From NCBI RefSeq assembly GCF_003721245.1, contig NZ_RIZG01000002.1, positions 1 to 64,000 of the forward strand: a stretch of DNA of 64,000 bases, written 5' to 3'. The notes under the pieces were generated by a model. It worked only from the letters and a program-made list of their open reading frames with translations, was not told the DNA's origin and searched no databases. Positions 9,364-20,032 of the stretch are shown here, in pieces. The position numbers and the translations under genes were made by a program. Source of the stretch: Marinomonas hwangdonensis. Lineage in GTDB: Bacteria > Pseudomonadota > Gammaproteobacteria > Pseudomonadales > Marinomonadaceae. The stretch's first letter is position 1. Each line of letters opens with the position of its first letter.

Positions 9364-10710
9364 TTAGGATCTGGCTTTTTTCAGCGTCTCAGAAATCATA
9401 AAGGCCAACTCTAAAGACTGATCTGCATTTAAGCGTGGATCACAATGCGTGTGGTAACGGTCCGCTAAGTCAGCTTCTGTCACTTCAAAAGAACCGCCAA
9501 CACATTCTGTTACGTTTTGCCCAGTCATTTCAAAATGCACACCACCAGCATACGTCCCTTCCGCATTATGCACCTGGAAGAACTGCTGCACTTCTTTGAG
9601 CACATCGTCAACACGGCGAGTTTTATAACCTGTTGATGCCTTTACCGTGTTACCGTGCATTGGATCACTACTCCACACCACGTTTTTCCCTTCTTTTTCG
9701 ATGGCACGGATCAATTTAGGCATGCCTTCTGCCACCTTATCCGCCCCCATGCGCACTATGATATTAAGACGACCAGGCTCATTCTCTGGGTTCAATACAT
9801 CACATAAACGCACCAAATCTTCAGGATCCATTGACGGGCCCGCTTTAACGCCAATAGGATTTTTCACACCACGCAGAAATTCAACGTGTGCACCATCTAA
9901 CTGACGAGTCCGATCACCAATCCATAACATATGCGCGGAACAATCGTACCAATCCCCTGTTAAACTATCTTTACGTGTTAAAGCTTGCTCGTATGGCAAC
10001 AAAAGCGCCTCATGAGAAGTGTAGAAATCTGTTTCTCTAAGTTGAGCCAAACCAGAACCAACACCACATGCTTCCATGAACTGCATGGCATCATCAATCT
10101 TTTCAGCCAAACTGTGAAAACGACTGCCTGCAGGGCTGGCATTAAGAAAATCTAAATTCCATTGATGCACCTGATGAAGGTCAGCAAAACCACCTTGAGC
10201 AAAGGCACGAAGTAAATTCATGGTCGATGCACTCTGGTTATAAACTTGCACCAAACGCTCAGGATCGGGAACCCTAGCTTGCTCAGTAAATTCAATACCA
10301 TTAATGATATCGCCGCGATAACTTGGCAACTCAACACCATCAATTATCTCAGTACCCGCCGATCTTGGCTTAGCAAACTGACCCGCCATGCGCCCCACTT
10401 TAACAACAGGACACTTGCCCGCATAAGTCAAGACAACGGCCATTTGCAACATGACTTTAAACGTATCGCGAATATTGTTCGCGTGAAATTCTGCAAAACT
10501 TTCCGCGCAGTCTCCGCCTTGCAATAAAAATGACTGACCACTGGCCACCTGCGCCAAGGCTTTTTTTAACTGGCGTGCTTCACCAGCAAAAACGAGAGGT
10601 GGCATTTTTCCCAGCGTATTTTCTACTCTAGCCAAATGCTCAAGGTCAGGGTACACCGGCTGCTGTAATGCCGTTTTACCTCTCCAACTGGTTAAATCCC
10701 ACTGCTTCAT
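9364..10710 (-). CDS. class II 3-deoxy-7-phosphoheptulonate (DAHP) synthase
   Basis: The 448-aa enzyme catalyses the first shikimate-pathway step, condensing phosphoenolpyruvate and erythrose 4-phosphate. It belongs to the plant/mycobacterial-type class II family rather than the AroFGH type. Family signatures are the N-terminal [28 protein letters not shown] (metal-binding Cys, about residues 80-93), the [14 protein letters not shown] block, the [10 protein letters not shown] block and the C-terminal [14 protein letters not shown]. The length is usual for bacterial members. It lies 44 nt downstream of an XRE-cupin regulator on the same strand, so the two may be co-transcribed. No tryptophan-type attenuator is visible. 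Confidence 0.96.
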   Translation of the reverse strand: MKQWDLTSWRGKTALQQPVYPDLEHLARVENTLGKMPPLVFAGEARQLKKALAQVASGQSFLLQGGDCAESFAEFHANNIRDTFKVMLQMAVVLTYAGKCPVVKVGRMAGQFAKPRSAGTEIIDGVELPSYRGDIINGIEFTEQARVPDPERLVQVYNQSASTMNLLRAFAQGGFADLHQVHQWNLDFLNASPAGSRFHSLAEKIDDAMQFMEACGVGSGLAQLRETDFYTSHEALLLPYEQALTRKDSLTGDWYDCSAHMLWIGDRTRQLDGAHVEFLRGVKNPIGVKAGPSMDPEDLVRLCDVLNPENEPGRLNIIVRMGADKVAEGMPKLIRAIEKEGKNVVWSSDPMHGNTVKASTGYKTRRVDDVLKEVQQFFQVHNAEGTYAGGVHFEMTGQNVTECVGGSFEVTEADLADRYHTHCDPRLNADQSLELAFMISETLKKARS

Positions 10711-10754
10711 AACGTCTACAACCTATCTCAATAAATTTTAATTCTTTCTCTACG

Positions 10755-11366
10755 TCAACGCGCAACAACCCACAAAATTTCCGCGTCTTTTGAAGACGTA
10801 GAGACAACGGCATGACCCATTGTGGCGTCATAATACACACTATCGCCTTCTTTTAATTCTATCGGTTCATACAATTCGGAGAAAAAATTCACCTTACCCT
10901 GCAAAACCAACAAGAATTCTTCACCATCATGGCGAACCCACTCCTTGAATTCGGAAAACGATCTGGCGCGCACAATCGTTTTAAAAGGCACCATCTTTTT
11001 TCGACTAATGGAATAATTCAGTAATTCGTGCTCGTAAGTGGAAGTAGGATGCGGCTCCCCTCTCCCTTTTCGAGTGACATCTCTTCTACCCGCGATAGAA
11101 TGCTCACTCGCTTCTACAAAGAGTTGTGGCAAATCCATCTCTAAACCGCCAATCAACTTTTGCACTATGGTAAAGCTTGGAGACACTTGATCATTCTCGA
11201 TTTTAGACAAGGTTGAACGCGCAATCCCCGTTTTCTTACTGACCTCTTCCAGCGTCCAGCCTTTAGCAAGACGTATCTTTTTGACGCGCCGACCCAGCTC
11301 AAGCGGCTCAACAAACCGATCTGGATCAGACGCTGTGGCCGTTTCTAGCGATGGACGACTAACCAT
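10755..11366 (-). CDS. XRE-family transcriptional regulator with C-terminal cupin domain
   Basis: The 203-aa regulator has a helix-turn-helix at about residues 25-80 (LGRRVKKIRLAKGWTLEEVSKKTG, split by ARSTLSKIENDQVSPSF) and a cupin fold at about 125-200 (HDGEEFLLVLQGKVNFF, ELKEGDSVYYDATMGHAV). Such proteins sense a small ligand through the cupin and repress or activate nearby operons. The ligand is unknown. Its position immediately upstream of the class II DAHP synthase suggests, but does not prove, control of aromatic biosynthesis or of its own transcription unit. Confidence 0.9.
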   Translation of the reverse strand: MVSRPSLETATASDPDRFVEPLELGRRVKKIRLAKGWTLEEVSKKTGIARSTLSKIENDQVSPSFTIVQKLIGGLEMDLPQLFVEASEHSIAGRRDVTRKGRGEPHPTSTYEHELLNYSISRKKMVPFKTIVRARSFSEFKEWVRHDGEEFLLVLQGKVNFFSELYEPIELKEGDSVYYDATMGHAVVSTSSKDAEILWVVAR

Positions 11367-11489
11367 AATTTATCCAATTAACTCTTTTTCTAGCCAAAAT
11401 ACGCACACCGATCGACCACTTTGGTCAAAAAAGGTATCCACTAATCAGCACAGTTCAAATAAAACCCTGCCACCCAGCAAACACAGCCA

Positions 11490-11918
11490 CTAGTTTTGTA
11501 TTAATGGCGTCATAGCTGGAACACATCGAGTAAGATCAAACCCTGCTTTGTTCACCTGTGCGACAAGCTCATCATAAGATTTTCCTTTCGCATTTTCCGT
11601 CAATACCCACAGCACGGAAGAGCGCGTACCTGTTCGACAAAAAGCTAAGGTTTTTTTGTCGCTCTTTAACACGCTGGCTTGAAGATCCACTTCGACCTTA
11701 GACAGTTTTGACAGGTCCACAGGGTTCGCCACATACTCCATCCCTAGCGCTTCAGCTGCTATTCGCAGGGTGTCGCCCTTAGGTTGATCATCTGCTTCAA
11801 GCTCTGGACGGTTATTAATAATTCGCTCAAAACCATGCTCTTTAAGGACCGTAATATCTGACACTGCTAGCTGATCTGTTACAAAGTATTGTTGGTCAAG
11901 CTCAATCGGGTTATTCAT
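11490..11918 (-). CDS. TIGR01244/DUF442 phosphatase-like (beta-lactamase hydrolase-like) protein
   Basis: The 142-aa protein shows the DUF442 fold related to tyrosine phosphatases. The signature CRTGTRS at residues 94-100 fits the Cys-x5-Arg phosphatase loop, and FERIINNRPE near residue 30 is typical of the family. Relatives are found as the N-terminal part of persulfide dioxygenase/rhodanese fusion proteins (Blh type) and have been linked to sulfide or sulfur transfer, so a sulfurtransferase role is possible. It is transcribed just after the small parvulin gene (23-nt gap). Confidence 0.8.
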   Translation of the reverse strand: MNNPIELDQQYFVTDQLAVSDITVLKEHGFERIINNRPELEADDQPKGDTLRIAAEALGMEYVANPVDLSKLSKVEVDLQASVLKSDKKTLAFCRTGTRSSVLWVLTENAKGKSYDELVAQVNKAGFDLTRCVPAMTPLIQN

Positions 11919-11941
11919 AATCTACACTCTTATTCAATGGA

Positions 11942-12220
11942 TTAAGAACGGTATAACACTTTGATTAAGTGAAATCCGAATTGTGTTTTAACTGGGTCTT
12001 GCACTTTCAATAAGGGTCCATTAAAAACAGCTTTGTCAAAAGCCGCCACCATATCGCCCTTACGAAACTCCCCTAAATCACCGCCTTTTTTCCCTGACGG
12101 GCAAGTTGAATACTGCTTTGCCAACTTGTGAAAATCTTCACCCTTATCGAGTCTTGCTTTCAAAGACTCAGCTTCTGCTTTGGTTTTTACTAATATATGA
12201 CAAGCACTGGCGGTAGACAC
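11942..12220 (-). CDS. ppiC: parvulin-type peptidyl-prolyl cis-trans isomerase
   Basis: The 92-aa single-domain cytoplasmic parvulin isomerises prolyl peptide bonds. Conserved elements are [15 protein letters not shown] at the start, [27 protein letters not shown] and the C-terminal [10 protein letters not shown] with the active-site His. Length matches E. coli PpiC (93). Translation starts at GTG, backed by a strong AGGAGGT site 5 nt upstream. No signal peptide is seen. Confidence 0.95.
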   Translation of the reverse strand: MSTASACHILVKTKAEAESLKARLDKGEDFHKLAKQYSTCPSGKKGGDLGEFRKGDMVAAFDKAVFNGPLLKVQDPVKTQFGFHLIKVLYRS

Positions 12221-12353
12221 TTCTTACCTCCTATTTCAAATACACTGGATATAATAAGATAACCTATTTAGTATAAAGGAATTAACCGTTATCGATCATT
12301 AGGTATCAACACTAAAATTAGAATTAACTCAAATATATAGGTGATCCCATCTC

Positions 12354-13151
12354 ATGAATAGTTATGCAGCCGTCAGTGACTTATCTTTCCTTCTAGTTGA
12401 ACCCTCCGATACGCAAAAGAAAATAATCACAAAAGCACTGGAAGACGCAGGCATCACGCAAATTGAATACGCCAATACCATTCAAGAGACCATGGAGCTT
12501 CTCTCTTCGTTCCCGCCCGACTTGGTCATCTCTTCGATGTATTTACCGGATGGCAGCGCGAATGACTTAATTGACCAAATCCGAAACAATAAGTCGACGG
12601 AAGATCAATGTTTTATGTTGATTTCGAGCGATCGAAACCGAGACCACTTAGAACATCTGAAACAAGCTGGCGTGCTAGCCTTACTGCCTAAGCCTTTCAG
12701 TCAAAAAGACTTAAAAAGAGCTATCTATGCAACGCTCGATCTGATTACGGAAGAAGAGCTTGATCTAGAAATGTTTGATCCCAAAACACTTAGAGTACTG
12801 GTGACAGATGATAGTCCAATGGCGCAAAAACACGTCGCCAAAACATTAAACAGCATGGGAATTGAGGAAATTGAATTTGCAGAAAACGGAAAAGAAGCCA
12901 TTCTATTACTGCATGAAATCACTTTCGATTTGATCGTCACAGACTATAACATGCCTGAAATGGACGGCAGAGAGCTCACAGAAGCCGTTCGTAATGACCC
13001 TGAACTCGCCCACATTCCAATTTTAATGGTCAGCTCTAATTCAGACAGCAGTCAGCTATCCAATATCACACAAGAAGGTGTGGACGCTATTTGCGGCAAA
13101 CCCTTTGAACCAAGTATTGTTAGAAAACTACTCGCCAAAATTCTGAGTTAG
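12354..13151 (+). CDS. double-receiver response regulator (pseudo-receiver plus CheY-like receiver)
   Basis: The 265-aa protein consists of two receiver domains and no output domain. The second (about 146-265) is intact: acidic pair D152/D153, phospho-acceptor D197 in TDYNMPEMDG, S227 and K249. The first (about 10-130) keeps the Lys113 region but has Ser61 where the acceptor Asp belongs and EPSD in place of the acidic pocket, so it should not be phosphorylated. The protein probably works by protein-protein contact downstream of a histidine kinase outside the window. AGGTGA lies 9 nt before the ATG, and a terminator follows at 13198. Confidence 0.88.
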   Translation: MNSYAAVSDLSFLLVEPSDTQKKIITKALEDAGITQIEYANTIQETMELLSSFPPDLVISSMYLPDGSANDLIDQIRNNKSTEDQCFMLISSDRNRDHLEHLKQAGVLALLPKPFSQKDLKRAIYATLDLITEEELDLEMFDPKTLRVLVTDDSPMAQKHVAKTLNSMGIEEIEFAENGKEAILLLHEITFDLIVTDYNMPEMDGRELTEAVRNDPELAHIPILMVSSNSDSSQLSNITQEGVDAICGKPFEPSIVRKLLAKILS

Positions 13152-13197
13152 TTTTACAGCGTCAAAACAACCATCTCAATACAACAAAGCAGAAAAC

Positions 13198-13229
13198 AAA
13201 AAAGGAGCATCGATAGAGGCTCCTTTTTT
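13198..13229 (+). terminator. Rho-independent terminator, convergent region
   Basis: AAAAAAGGAGC pairs with GCTCCTTTTTT around a 9-10 nt loop. T runs exist on both strands. It terminates the double-receiver gene and may also serve the leftward argJ-mutT unit. Confidence 0.88.
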
Positions 13230-13270
13230 AGCACAGATGGCAATAAAACACTAAGCAGTGATCAGGGTCG

Positions 13271-13660
13271 CTACGACGACGCTTTCAAAAGGTCGTTAAC
13301 GATCACTTTATTGGCATCAGGAAAGTCATAAGACGCGAGATCAGAGATATCCACCCAACGCACTTCTTGACCCTCTTTACCAACAGGATCACCGTCAAAG
13401 CCAGTCACTTTGTAAAAACAAAGCTCAACCTGTTTATCACCATAGTCATGAGCAATCGTCTTAAAATACGCATACTCAGTAACCATTATTCCGCACTCTT
13501 CTTTTAATTCCCTCACCAAGGCAACGTCTGCTGGCTCAGACGGCTCACACTTACCGCCTGGAAATTCCCAAAGATTGCCTTGGTGCTGGTTCGACTGCCT
13601 CAAAGCGATAAAAACAGCACTATCGCGCAAAATAATACCAACGGCAACTTTTACCAACAT
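13271..13660 (-). CDS. mutT: 8-oxo-dGTP diphosphatase MutT
   Basis: The 129-aa Nudix hydrolase removes 8-oxo-dGTP from the nucleotide pool and so prevents A:T to C:G transversions. Residues 36-58 fit the Nudix box G-x5-E-x7-REuxEExGu exactly (GKCEPSE, then RELKEECGI). Length matches E. coli MutT (129). The start codon overlaps the argJ stop by one base (TAATG), indicating translational coupling. The location at the end of the lpxC-secA-argJ segment is the usual gammaproteobacterial place. Confidence 0.96.
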   Translation of the reverse strand: MLVKVAVGIILRDSAVFIALRQSNQHQGNLWEFPGGKCEPSEPADVALVRELKEECGIMVTEYAYFKTIAHDYGDKQVELCFYKVTGFDGDPVGKEGQEVRWVDISDLASYDFPDANKVIVNDLLKASS

Positions 13661-14880
13661 TAAGTGCGATACTCAGCATTGATGGTGACGTATTCATGAG
13701 AAAAGTCGGTTGTCCATACCGTATCTGTGGCTTGCCCCATACCAAGATCGACCACAATATGGATCTCTTGCGGCGCCATCGCCTGCTTGCCATGCTCTTC
13801 CAAGTAATCGGGCGAACGGCCACCGTCTCGGGCGATTTCAAAACCGTTAATGTGAAGCTGAACCCGATCCACATCCAGATTATCCACTCCAGCACGACCC
13901 ACAACCGCCAAAATGCGTCCCCAGTTCGGATCTGAAGCAAACAGCGCTGTTTTCACTAATGGTGAATGAGCAATTTCAAATGCCACTTTCGTCGCATCGC
14001 CCTGCTCTATCGCACCAGCTACTTCAACGGTAACAAACTTGGTCGCACCCTCGCCATCACGGACAATCGCATGAGCAAGTTCTTGCATCACTTCAGTAAA
14101 TGTCGCTATGAAAGCTTGCGCCAAGGGATCTTCCATCGACGTAACTTTATCGTTACCCGCCATACCAGTCGCGACAGCAATACAAGAGTCGTTCGTTGAG
14201 GTATCGCTGTCAATCGTGATGCGGTTGAAGCTCTGATTTACAACGTCTTTCAAAATTTGCTGTAGTAGATCAACTTCCATCGCTATATCGCTGCAAACAT
14301 ACCCCAACATGGTCGCCATATTAGGACGTATCATGCCAGCGCCTTTCGAGATACCTGCGATAGTGTAAGTACGACCTTCAAAATCAAAACTACGCACTGA
14401 GCCTTTTGGCAAAGTATCGGTTGTCATGATACCTATACCTGCAGAATGCCAGTTATCCGCTGATAAATTGTCAAGTGCGGCCGGAATAGCCGCAATAATC
14501 TTATCAACAGGCAATGGCTCACCAATAACGCCAGTCGAAAATGGCAATATGGCTGCCGCATCGACACCCACTTTGCTTGCCAAAGACTCACACGTTGCTA
14601 GTGCTGTCGTTATACCAGATTTACCGGTTCCCGCATTCGCATTACCCGTATTGATTAACAAGTAACGACTCGCCGTAGTGGTTAAGTTCTGCTGACAAAT
14701 ACGAACGGGGGCTGCACAGAAGGCATTTTTAGTAAAAACACCAGCAACCGACGCCCCTTCACACAACTCAAATATAACCACATCTTTCTTGTTTGGTTTT
14801 TTTATGCCAGCTTCAGCGACCCCAATCCGAACTCCTTTTATTTCTGGAATGCGAGGGAAATCATGTAAACCTACCGCCAT
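13660..14880 (-). CDS. argJ: bifunctional glutamate N-acetyltransferase / amino-acid acetyltransferase ArgJ
   Basis: The 406-aa enzyme recycles the acetyl group from N-acetylornithine to glutamate in arginine synthesis. It is made as a precursor that self-cleaves before a conserved Thr, here T190 in NMATMLGYV, to give alpha and beta chains. The KGAGMIRPN block precedes the cleavage site, and the C-terminal EYVTINAEYRT is typical. Length matches the family (about 405). It lies 16 nt after secA and overlaps mutT by one base. Confidence 0.97.
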   Translation of the reverse strand: MAVGLHDFPRIPEIKGVRIGVAEAGIKKPNKKDVVIFELCEGASVAGVFTKNAFCAAPVRICQQNLTTTASRYLLINTGNANAGTGKSGITTALATCESLASKVGVDAAAILPFSTGVIGEPLPVDKIIAAIPAALDNLSADNWHSAGIGIMTTDTLPKGSVRSFDFEGRTYTIAGISKGAGMIRPNMATMLGYVCSDIAMEVDLLQQILKDVVNQSFNRITIDSDTSTNDSCIAVATGMAGNDKVTSMEDPLAQAFIATFTEVMQELAHAIVRDGEGATKFVTVEVAGAIEQGDATKVAFEIAHSPLVKTALFASDPNWGRILAVVGRAGVDNLDVDRVQLHINGFEIARDGGRSPDYLEEHGKQAMAPQEIHIVVDLGMGQATDTVWTTDFSHEYVTINAEYRT

Positions 14881-14896
14881 TTCAATATTCTCCTAA

Positions 14897-17599
14897 TTAC
14901 ACTAGACGACCATGACATTGTTTAAATTTTTTCCCTGAACCGCATGGGCAAGGCTCGTTTCGACCCACTTTAGGGAATTCTGCCGCATCGCCAGCCTTAT
15001 CGGAACCATCAGACAAAGCATTAGATGAGTCATGAACCATGTTCATTCTCATTTTTTCTTCCTGCTTTAGGCGTGCTTCTTGAATTTTTTCGGCTTCATC
15101 CGCAGACTGAACTTTGACACGGGTTATAATTTGAATCACTTCGTACTTTATTTGCTCAAGTAAGCCTTGGAATAACTCGAACGCTTCACGCTTGTATTCC
15201 TGCTTGGGATTTTTTTGAGCATAACCACGAAGATGAATGCCCTGTCTGAGCATATCCATTGTCTGAAGGTGTTCTTTCCACAAGGTATCAAGCACTTGCA
15301 ATAAAACCTGCTTTTCAAACGATCTGAAAGGCTCTTTGCCCGCAATCGCTTCTTTCGCTTGATAATCTTCTATAAAGCTGTCGAGAATCTTTTGACGCAA
15401 AGGCTCTTCATAGAGTTTCTTGTCATCTTCTACCCATTGCACAATCGGCAAAGAAAGACCAAATTCATTACGGATCTTCTCTTCAAGACCTGGTAGATCC
15501 CACATATCAAAAATACTTTGCGGCGGCACATATTGGTCTATTATTCCTGCCACCACTTCTTCGCGCATCGCCATCACAGCTTCTGATAAATCATCCGATG
15601 TCATCATGTCATAACGCTGGCGGTAAATAACCTGGCGTTGATCATTGGCCACATCGTCATATTCGAGTAGCTGCTTACGAATGTCGAAGTTTCGCCCTTC
15701 TACTTTACGCTGAGCTTTTTCAATGGCATTAGACACCATCTTGTGCTCGATCGCTTCGCCTTTTTCCATGCCAAGCGCTACCATCATCTTTTTGACACGA
15801 TCAGACATGAAGATACGCATTAAGCTGTCTTCGAGAGACAAATAGAAGCGTGAAGAGCCCACATCACCCTGACGACCCGCACGACCGCGTAGCTGATTAT
15901 CTATACGTCTAGATTCGTGACGCTCGGTACCAATAATATGCAGACCTCCCGCGTCTAATACAGAGCGATTTCGTTCAGCCCAATCGGCTTTCAACTTCTC
16001 TACTGCCTGCTCAGAAGCATTGGCACCAAGTCGAGCTAATTCAACTTGTAAGTTACCACCTAGCACAATATCTGTGCCTCGACCCGCCATATTTGTGGCA
16101 ATAGTAACCGCACCAGGACGCCCAGCATCCGCCACTATTTCAGCTTCACGTTCATGCTGTTTTGCGTTAAGCACATTGTGAGGGATGTTTTTCTTGGTTA
16201 AATAGCTCGATAAAAGTTCTGAATAATCAATTGACGCTGTACCCACAAGCACGGGACGGCCTTGTTTTACGTTTTCTTCAATATCAACAACGATGGCTTC
16301 AAACTTGTCTTCTGTTGACATAAAGATAAGATCATTAAAATCTTTACGCTGAACAACACTGTTGGTAGGAATAACAACAACGGACAAACCATAAATTTGC
16401 TGAAATTCAAAAGCCTCTGTATCCGCTGTCCCTGTCATACCAGACAACTTCTCATACAATCTGAAAAAGTTTTGAAACGTAGTCGAAGCAAGCGTTTGGC
16501 TTTCGGCTTGAATTGTTACACCTTCTTTGGCTTCTACCGCTTGATGAATCCCTTCAGACCAACGACGACCGACCATGGTACGACCAGTATGCTCATCGAC
16601 GATCACAATTTGATTGTCTTGTATTACATAATCCACATTCTTTTTGAATATGACATGCGCTTTTAAACATGCGTGGACGTGATGAAGAAGAGATAAATTA
16701 CTTGCCGCATATAGACTCTCACCTTCGCCAAGTAAACCTTGCTCAACCAGCCACTCCTCAACAAAAGAATGTCCTTCTTCTGTCAATTCTATGCTGCGCT
16801 GCGACTCATCAAAAATATAATGACCTGATGGCTCCTCACCTTCGTTTTCTACCTGCTTAGTTAATAGAGGCGCAAGAAGATTTATCTTTTTGTATTGCTC
16901 AGAACTGTCTTCAACCGCACCAGAAATAACCAAGGGCGTTCTGGCTTCATCAATTAATATGGAATCCACCTCATCGACAACAGAAAAGTTCAGATCTCGC
17001 TGAACTCGATCCTCAAGGCGAAAGATCATGTTGTCACGAAGATAATCAAAACCGAATTCATTATTGGTGCCGTAAGTGATATCACACAGGTAAGCACTTT
17101 TCTTTTCATCACGCTCTTGTCCGGAGAAAACAACGCCAACACTCATGTCTAAAAATTCATAAAGCGGGCGCATCCAATTAGCATCACGCTTAGCCAAATA
17201 ATCATTCACGGTAACAACGTGAACGCCTTTAGAGGTTAACGCATTTAAATAAACGGCCAAAGTAGCAACGAGTGTTTTACCCTCACCCGTTCTCATTTCT
17301 GCGATGCGACCTTCGTGCAATACCATGCCACCGATTAACTGAACATCAAAATGACGCATATTCATCACTCGACGGCTGCCTTCACGAACAACGGCGAACG
17401 CTTCTGGCATGATCGCATCAAGCTTCTCGCCATTTTCTAGACGAGCCCTGAATTCACTGGTCTTTCCAGCAAGCTCATCGTCAGATAATGACTCAAGGCT
17501 TTTTTCTAACTGGTTGATCTGTGCAACCATTTTTTTGTAGCGTTTTACTTCTCGGTCATTCTTTGTGCCGATAATCTTTTTAATTACAGTTCCTAACAT
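14897..17599 (-). CDS. secA: preprotein translocase ATPase SecA
   Basis: The 900-aa motor drives unfolded preproteins through SecYEG. Visible parts are the Walker [15 protein letters not shown] (about 102-115), Walker B/DEAD-like [15 protein letters not shown] (about 209-223), the second nucleotide-binding fold with GTDIVLGGN, the IRA/helical scaffold and a C-terminal zinc finger [13 protein letters not shown] that binds SecB and lipids. Length matches E. coli (901). No secM-like arrest gene lies upstream; instead a terminator and a 141-nt gap separate it from lpxC, so it probably has its own promoter. Confidence 0.98.
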   Translation of the reverse strand: MLGTVIKKIIGTKNDREVKRYKKMVAQINQLEKSLESLSDDELAGKTSEFRARLENGEKLDAIMPEAFAVVREGSRRVMNMRHFDVQLIGGMVLHEGRIAEMRTGEGKTLVATLAVYLNALTSKGVHVVTVNDYLAKRDANWMRPLYEFLDMSVGVVFSGQERDEKKSAYLCDITYGTNNEFGFDYLRDNMIFRLEDRVQRDLNFSVVDEVDSILIDEARTPLVISGAVEDSSEQYKKINLLAPLLTKQVENEGEEPSGHYIFDESQRSIELTEEGHSFVEEWLVEQGLLGEGESLYAASNLSLLHHVHACLKAHVIFKKNVDYVIQDNQIVIVDEHTGRTMVGRRWSEGIHQAVEAKEGVTIQAESQTLASTTFQNFFRLYEKLSGMTGTADTEAFEFQQIYGLSVVVIPTNSVVQRKDFNDLIFMSTEDKFEAIVVDIEENVKQGRPVLVGTASIDYSELLSSYLTKKNIPHNVLNAKQHEREAEIVADAGRPGAVTIATNMAGRGTDIVLGGNLQVELARLGANASEQAVEKLKADWAERNRSVLDAGGLHIIGTERHESRRIDNQLRGRAGRQGDVGSSRFYLSLEDSLMRIFMSDRVKKMMVALGMEKGEAIEHKMVSNAIEKAQRKVEGRNFDIRKQLLEYDDVANDQRQVIYRQRYDMMTSDDLSEAVMAMREEVVAGIIDQYVPPQSIFDMWDLPGLEEKIRNEFGLSLPIVQWVEDDKKLYEEPLRQKILDSFIEDYQAKEAIAGKEPFRSFEKQVLLQVLDTLWKEHLQTMDMLRQGIHLRGYAQKNPKQEYKREAFELFQGLLEQIKYEVIQIITRVKVQSADEAEKIQEARLKQEEKMRMNMVHDSSNALSDGSDKAGDAAEFPKVGRNEPCPCGSGKKFKQCHGRLV

Positions 17600-17684
17600 C
17601 TTGAACTCAACGTAGCCAATTAGTAATCCTTAGAGTCTACCATGGTAAGGTGAAACAAATCATGGAATATCAATACCCTAAACA

Positions 17685-17715
17685 CAAAAAAACCAGACAT
17701 ATAGTCTGGTTTTTA
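17685..17715 (-). terminator. Rho-independent terminator after lpxC
   Basis: On the minus strand AAACCAGAC-TATAT-GTCTGGTTT is followed by TTTT. It closes the dcw/lpxC transcription unit before secA. Confidence 0.9.
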
Positions 17716-17740
17716 ATCAATCTCTGACAATATTTAATAC

Positions 17741-18658
17741 TTATGCGCCAGCGAAAGCAGGCTCAACGTAAGATATTGGATGTGCCTGAGCTTCATCTTC
17801 GAAGACGACATATTCCCAAGCATCTTGATGCTCAAGCAATGCGAGAAGCAATTTGTTATTCAGAGCATGACCTGACTTGTAGGCTTTATATTCACCAATC
17901 AGACTATGACCTAAAAGATACAAGTCACCAATAGCGTCAAGTATCTTATGACGAACTAGCTCATCACGGTATCTAAGTCCTTCGTCGTTCAAGACACGGT
18001 AATCATCAAGCACTATGGCGTTTTCCATATTGGCGCCACGAGCAAGATTATTGTCTTTGAAATACTCAAGATCTTTCATGAAACCAAACGTTCTTGCACG
18101 ACTTATTTCTTTTACAAAAGTGGTCGTTGAAAAATCAAATGACGTACTTTGAACATCTTCACCGATAGCTGGATGTTCAAAATCAATGGTAAAAGACAGT
18201 CTAAAACCTGAATGTGGTTCTAGAGAGGCAAATTTATCCCCTTCATCAACACGAATAGGCTTTTTAACTCGAATAAAACGCTTTGGAGCATTTTGTGCCT
18301 CTAGACCGGCAGACTGCAACAAGAAAACGAAAGGGCTCGCGCTTCCATCCATTAACGGGACTTCGCTAGCGCTAACTTCGACGTAAGCGTTATCGACACC
18401 CAAACCCGCCATTGCAGATAACAAATGCTCTACGGTACTAACCTTTACATCACCCTGACATAAAGCCGTTGCAAAATTTGTTGAACCTACTGAACGTGCG
18501 TCTCCATGAATCTCTACAACTGGATCCAAATCAGTCCGTACGAAAACAATACCTGTATTAACAGGGGCAGGCTTTAGTGTCAGATACACTTTCTCGCCGG
18601 AGTGTAAACCCACTCCAGTTGCTCGAATAATGTTTTTTAATGTATGTTGGCGTACCAT
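17741..18658 (-). CDS. lpxC: UDP-3-O-acyl-N-acetylglucosamine deacetylase
   Basis: The 305-aa zinc enzyme catalyses the committed step of lipid A synthesis. The zinc site is visible as H78 in STVEHLLSA and HKILDAIGD further on; the catalytic histidine lies in [10 protein letters not shown]. Length equals E. coli LpxC (305). It follows ftsZ, as is usual. The 106-nt leader contains a perfect 11-bp hairpin (18683-18708) and a candidate promoter, so it can probably be expressed separately from ftsZ. Confidence 0.98.
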   Translation of the reverse strand: MVRQHTLKNIIRATGVGLHSGEKVYLTLKPAPVNTGIVFVRTDLDPVVEIHGDARSVGSTNFATALCQGDVKVSTVEHLLSAMAGLGVDNAYVEVSASEVPLMDGSASPFVFLLQSAGLEAQNAPKRFIRVKKPIRVDEGDKFASLEPHSGFRLSFTIDFEHPAIGEDVQSTSFDFSTTTFVKEISRARTFGFMKDLEYFKDNNLARGANMENAIVLDDYRVLNDEGLRYRDELVRHKILDAIGDLYLLGHSLIGEYKAYKSGHALNNKLLLALLEHQDAWEYVVFEDEAQAHPISYVEPAFAGA

Positions 18659-18682
18659 TCTATTCCTACAATATTATGACAG

Positions 18683-18708
18683 GATACTATTTAATGATAA
18701 ATAGTATC
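18683..18708 (-). repeat. perfect 11-bp hairpin in the lpxC leader
   Basis: GATACTATTTA and its exact complement flank the 4-nt loop TCAT (minus strand), about 25 nt before the lpxC ATG. There is no T run after it, so it is unlikely to be a terminator. The candidate promoter TTGTAT-17 nt-TACTAT overlaps its 5' arm, so the repeat could be an operator or a 5' mRNA hairpin. Confidence 0.75.
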
Positions 18709-18764
18709 AATTACTCATTTTTTATACAATCCAACGAGGTGTTCTTGCATCGTTTTTGCTAAAA

Positions 18765-19994
18765 CTAGTCAGCTTGACGACGTAAAAACGCTGGAATGTC
18801 CAAGTACGATAGTTTATCGCCACTCGAAGTAGAGTTTGATTCTAAAGAATCGCCCTTTTCACTCGAGCTTCTTTCTACCGTTTTCACACCCGGAGCGGGT
18901 GGAGCTTTTGGCTCTGGCTGAGCAACAGCCGTTCTGCCAACATCAACACTACTTCCCACTACCTGCTCAACTTTTTCTACAACTTGCTGAGGCACATTTA
19001 ACTCAGCGGTTTTTACTTCAACCGCTGGACGTCCTTCCAATCCTGTTGCGACAACCGTGACGCGCATTTCATCCCCAACACTTGGGTCAATCGCACAACC
19101 GATCACAACAGTTGCATCTTCTGATGCATATTCTTCGATGATACTACCCACCTCAGTAAACTCAGACAGACCAACTTCTTCGTTTGCTGTAATGTTTACC
19201 AATACACCGCGAGCACCCTTGAGATTAATGTCTTCAAGAAGAGGGTTATGAATGGCCGCTTCAGCCGCAACTCGAGCACGGTCTTCACCTGAAGCCGAAC
19301 CAGTACCCATCATCGCCATTCCCATTTCTGACATAACCGTTCTAACGTCTGCAAAGTCGACGTTAATCAAACCTGGTCGCATAATAAGGTCGGTAATACC
19401 TTGAACCGCGTTAAACAACACGTTGTTCGCTTCACCAAACGCTTTAAGAAGCGTTATGTTTTTACCTAAAACCGGTAGCAATCTTTCGTTTGGCACCGTA
19501 ATTAATGAATCGACATTATCTCGTAATTCTTTAACGCCTTCTTCGGCCACTTTTGCGCGACGACGCCCTTCAAATGGGAAAGGCTTAGTCACTACAGCTA
19601 CGGTTAAAATACCAAGCTCACGAGCCACTTTGGCGATAACCGGTGCAGCACCCGTACCGGTACCACCACCCATACCCGCTGTAATAAACACCATGTCAGC
19701 ACCGGTCAAAAGCTGCGTGATCTTTTCTTGATCTTCCAAAGCAGAGTCACGTCCCACATCGGGATTAGCGCCCGCACCTAAACCTTTGGTAATGGTGGAA
19801 CCAAGCTGCAATGAAACGCCTGTTTCAAACCCAATTAACGCTTTAGAGTCCGTGTTGGCACAAATAAATTCAACACCTTCCAGGCGGTTTTCTAGCATGT
19901 GACGCACTGCGTTACCACCGCCACCACCAACACCGATCACTTTTATTACAGCGTTATCTGAAAGGTTATCCTCAGCTAAATCAAAGACATTCAT
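18765..19994 (-). CDS. ftsZ: cell division protein FtsZ
   Basis: The 409-aa tubulin-like GTPase forms the cytokinetic Z ring. I chose the ATG at 19994 ([10 protein letters not shown]), which has GAGGAG upstream; a longer frame to 20072 would overlap ftsA and lacks family support. Signature GGGTGTG sits at residues 109-115, the T7 region includes [11 protein letters not shown], and a variable Pro/Ser-rich linker (about 320-390) leads to the conserved C-terminal peptide [10 protein letters not shown] that binds FtsA and ZipA. It follows ftsA by 38 nt. Confidence 0.98.
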   Translation of the reverse strand: MNVFDLAEDNLSDNAVIKVIGVGGGGGNAVRHMLENRLEGVEFICANTDSKALIGFETGVSLQLGSTITKGLGAGANPDVGRDSALEDQEKITQLLTGADMVFITAGMGGGTGTGAAPVIAKVARELGILTVAVVTKPFPFEGRRRAKVAEEGVKELRDNVDSLITVPNERLLPVLGKNITLLKAFGEANNVLFNAVQGITDLIMRPGLINVDFADVRTVMSEMGMAMMGTGSASGEDRARVAAEAAIHNPLLEDINLKGARGVLVNITANEEVGLSEFTEVGSIIEEYASEDATVVIGCAIDPSVGDEMRVTVVATGLEGRPAVEVKTAELNVPQQVVEKVEQVVGSSVDVGRTAVAQPEPKAPPAPGVKTVERSSSEKGDSLESNSTSSGDKLSYLDIPAFLRRQAD

Positions 19995-20032
19995 GGGCTT
20001 ATCGCTCCTCAATAAATTACAATCTATTCCAA

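Noticed and set aside
17600..17740. secM-like arrest peptide gene between lpxC and secA
   Set aside because: The 141-nt gap holds only a terminator and a leader; no signal-peptide ORF is present.
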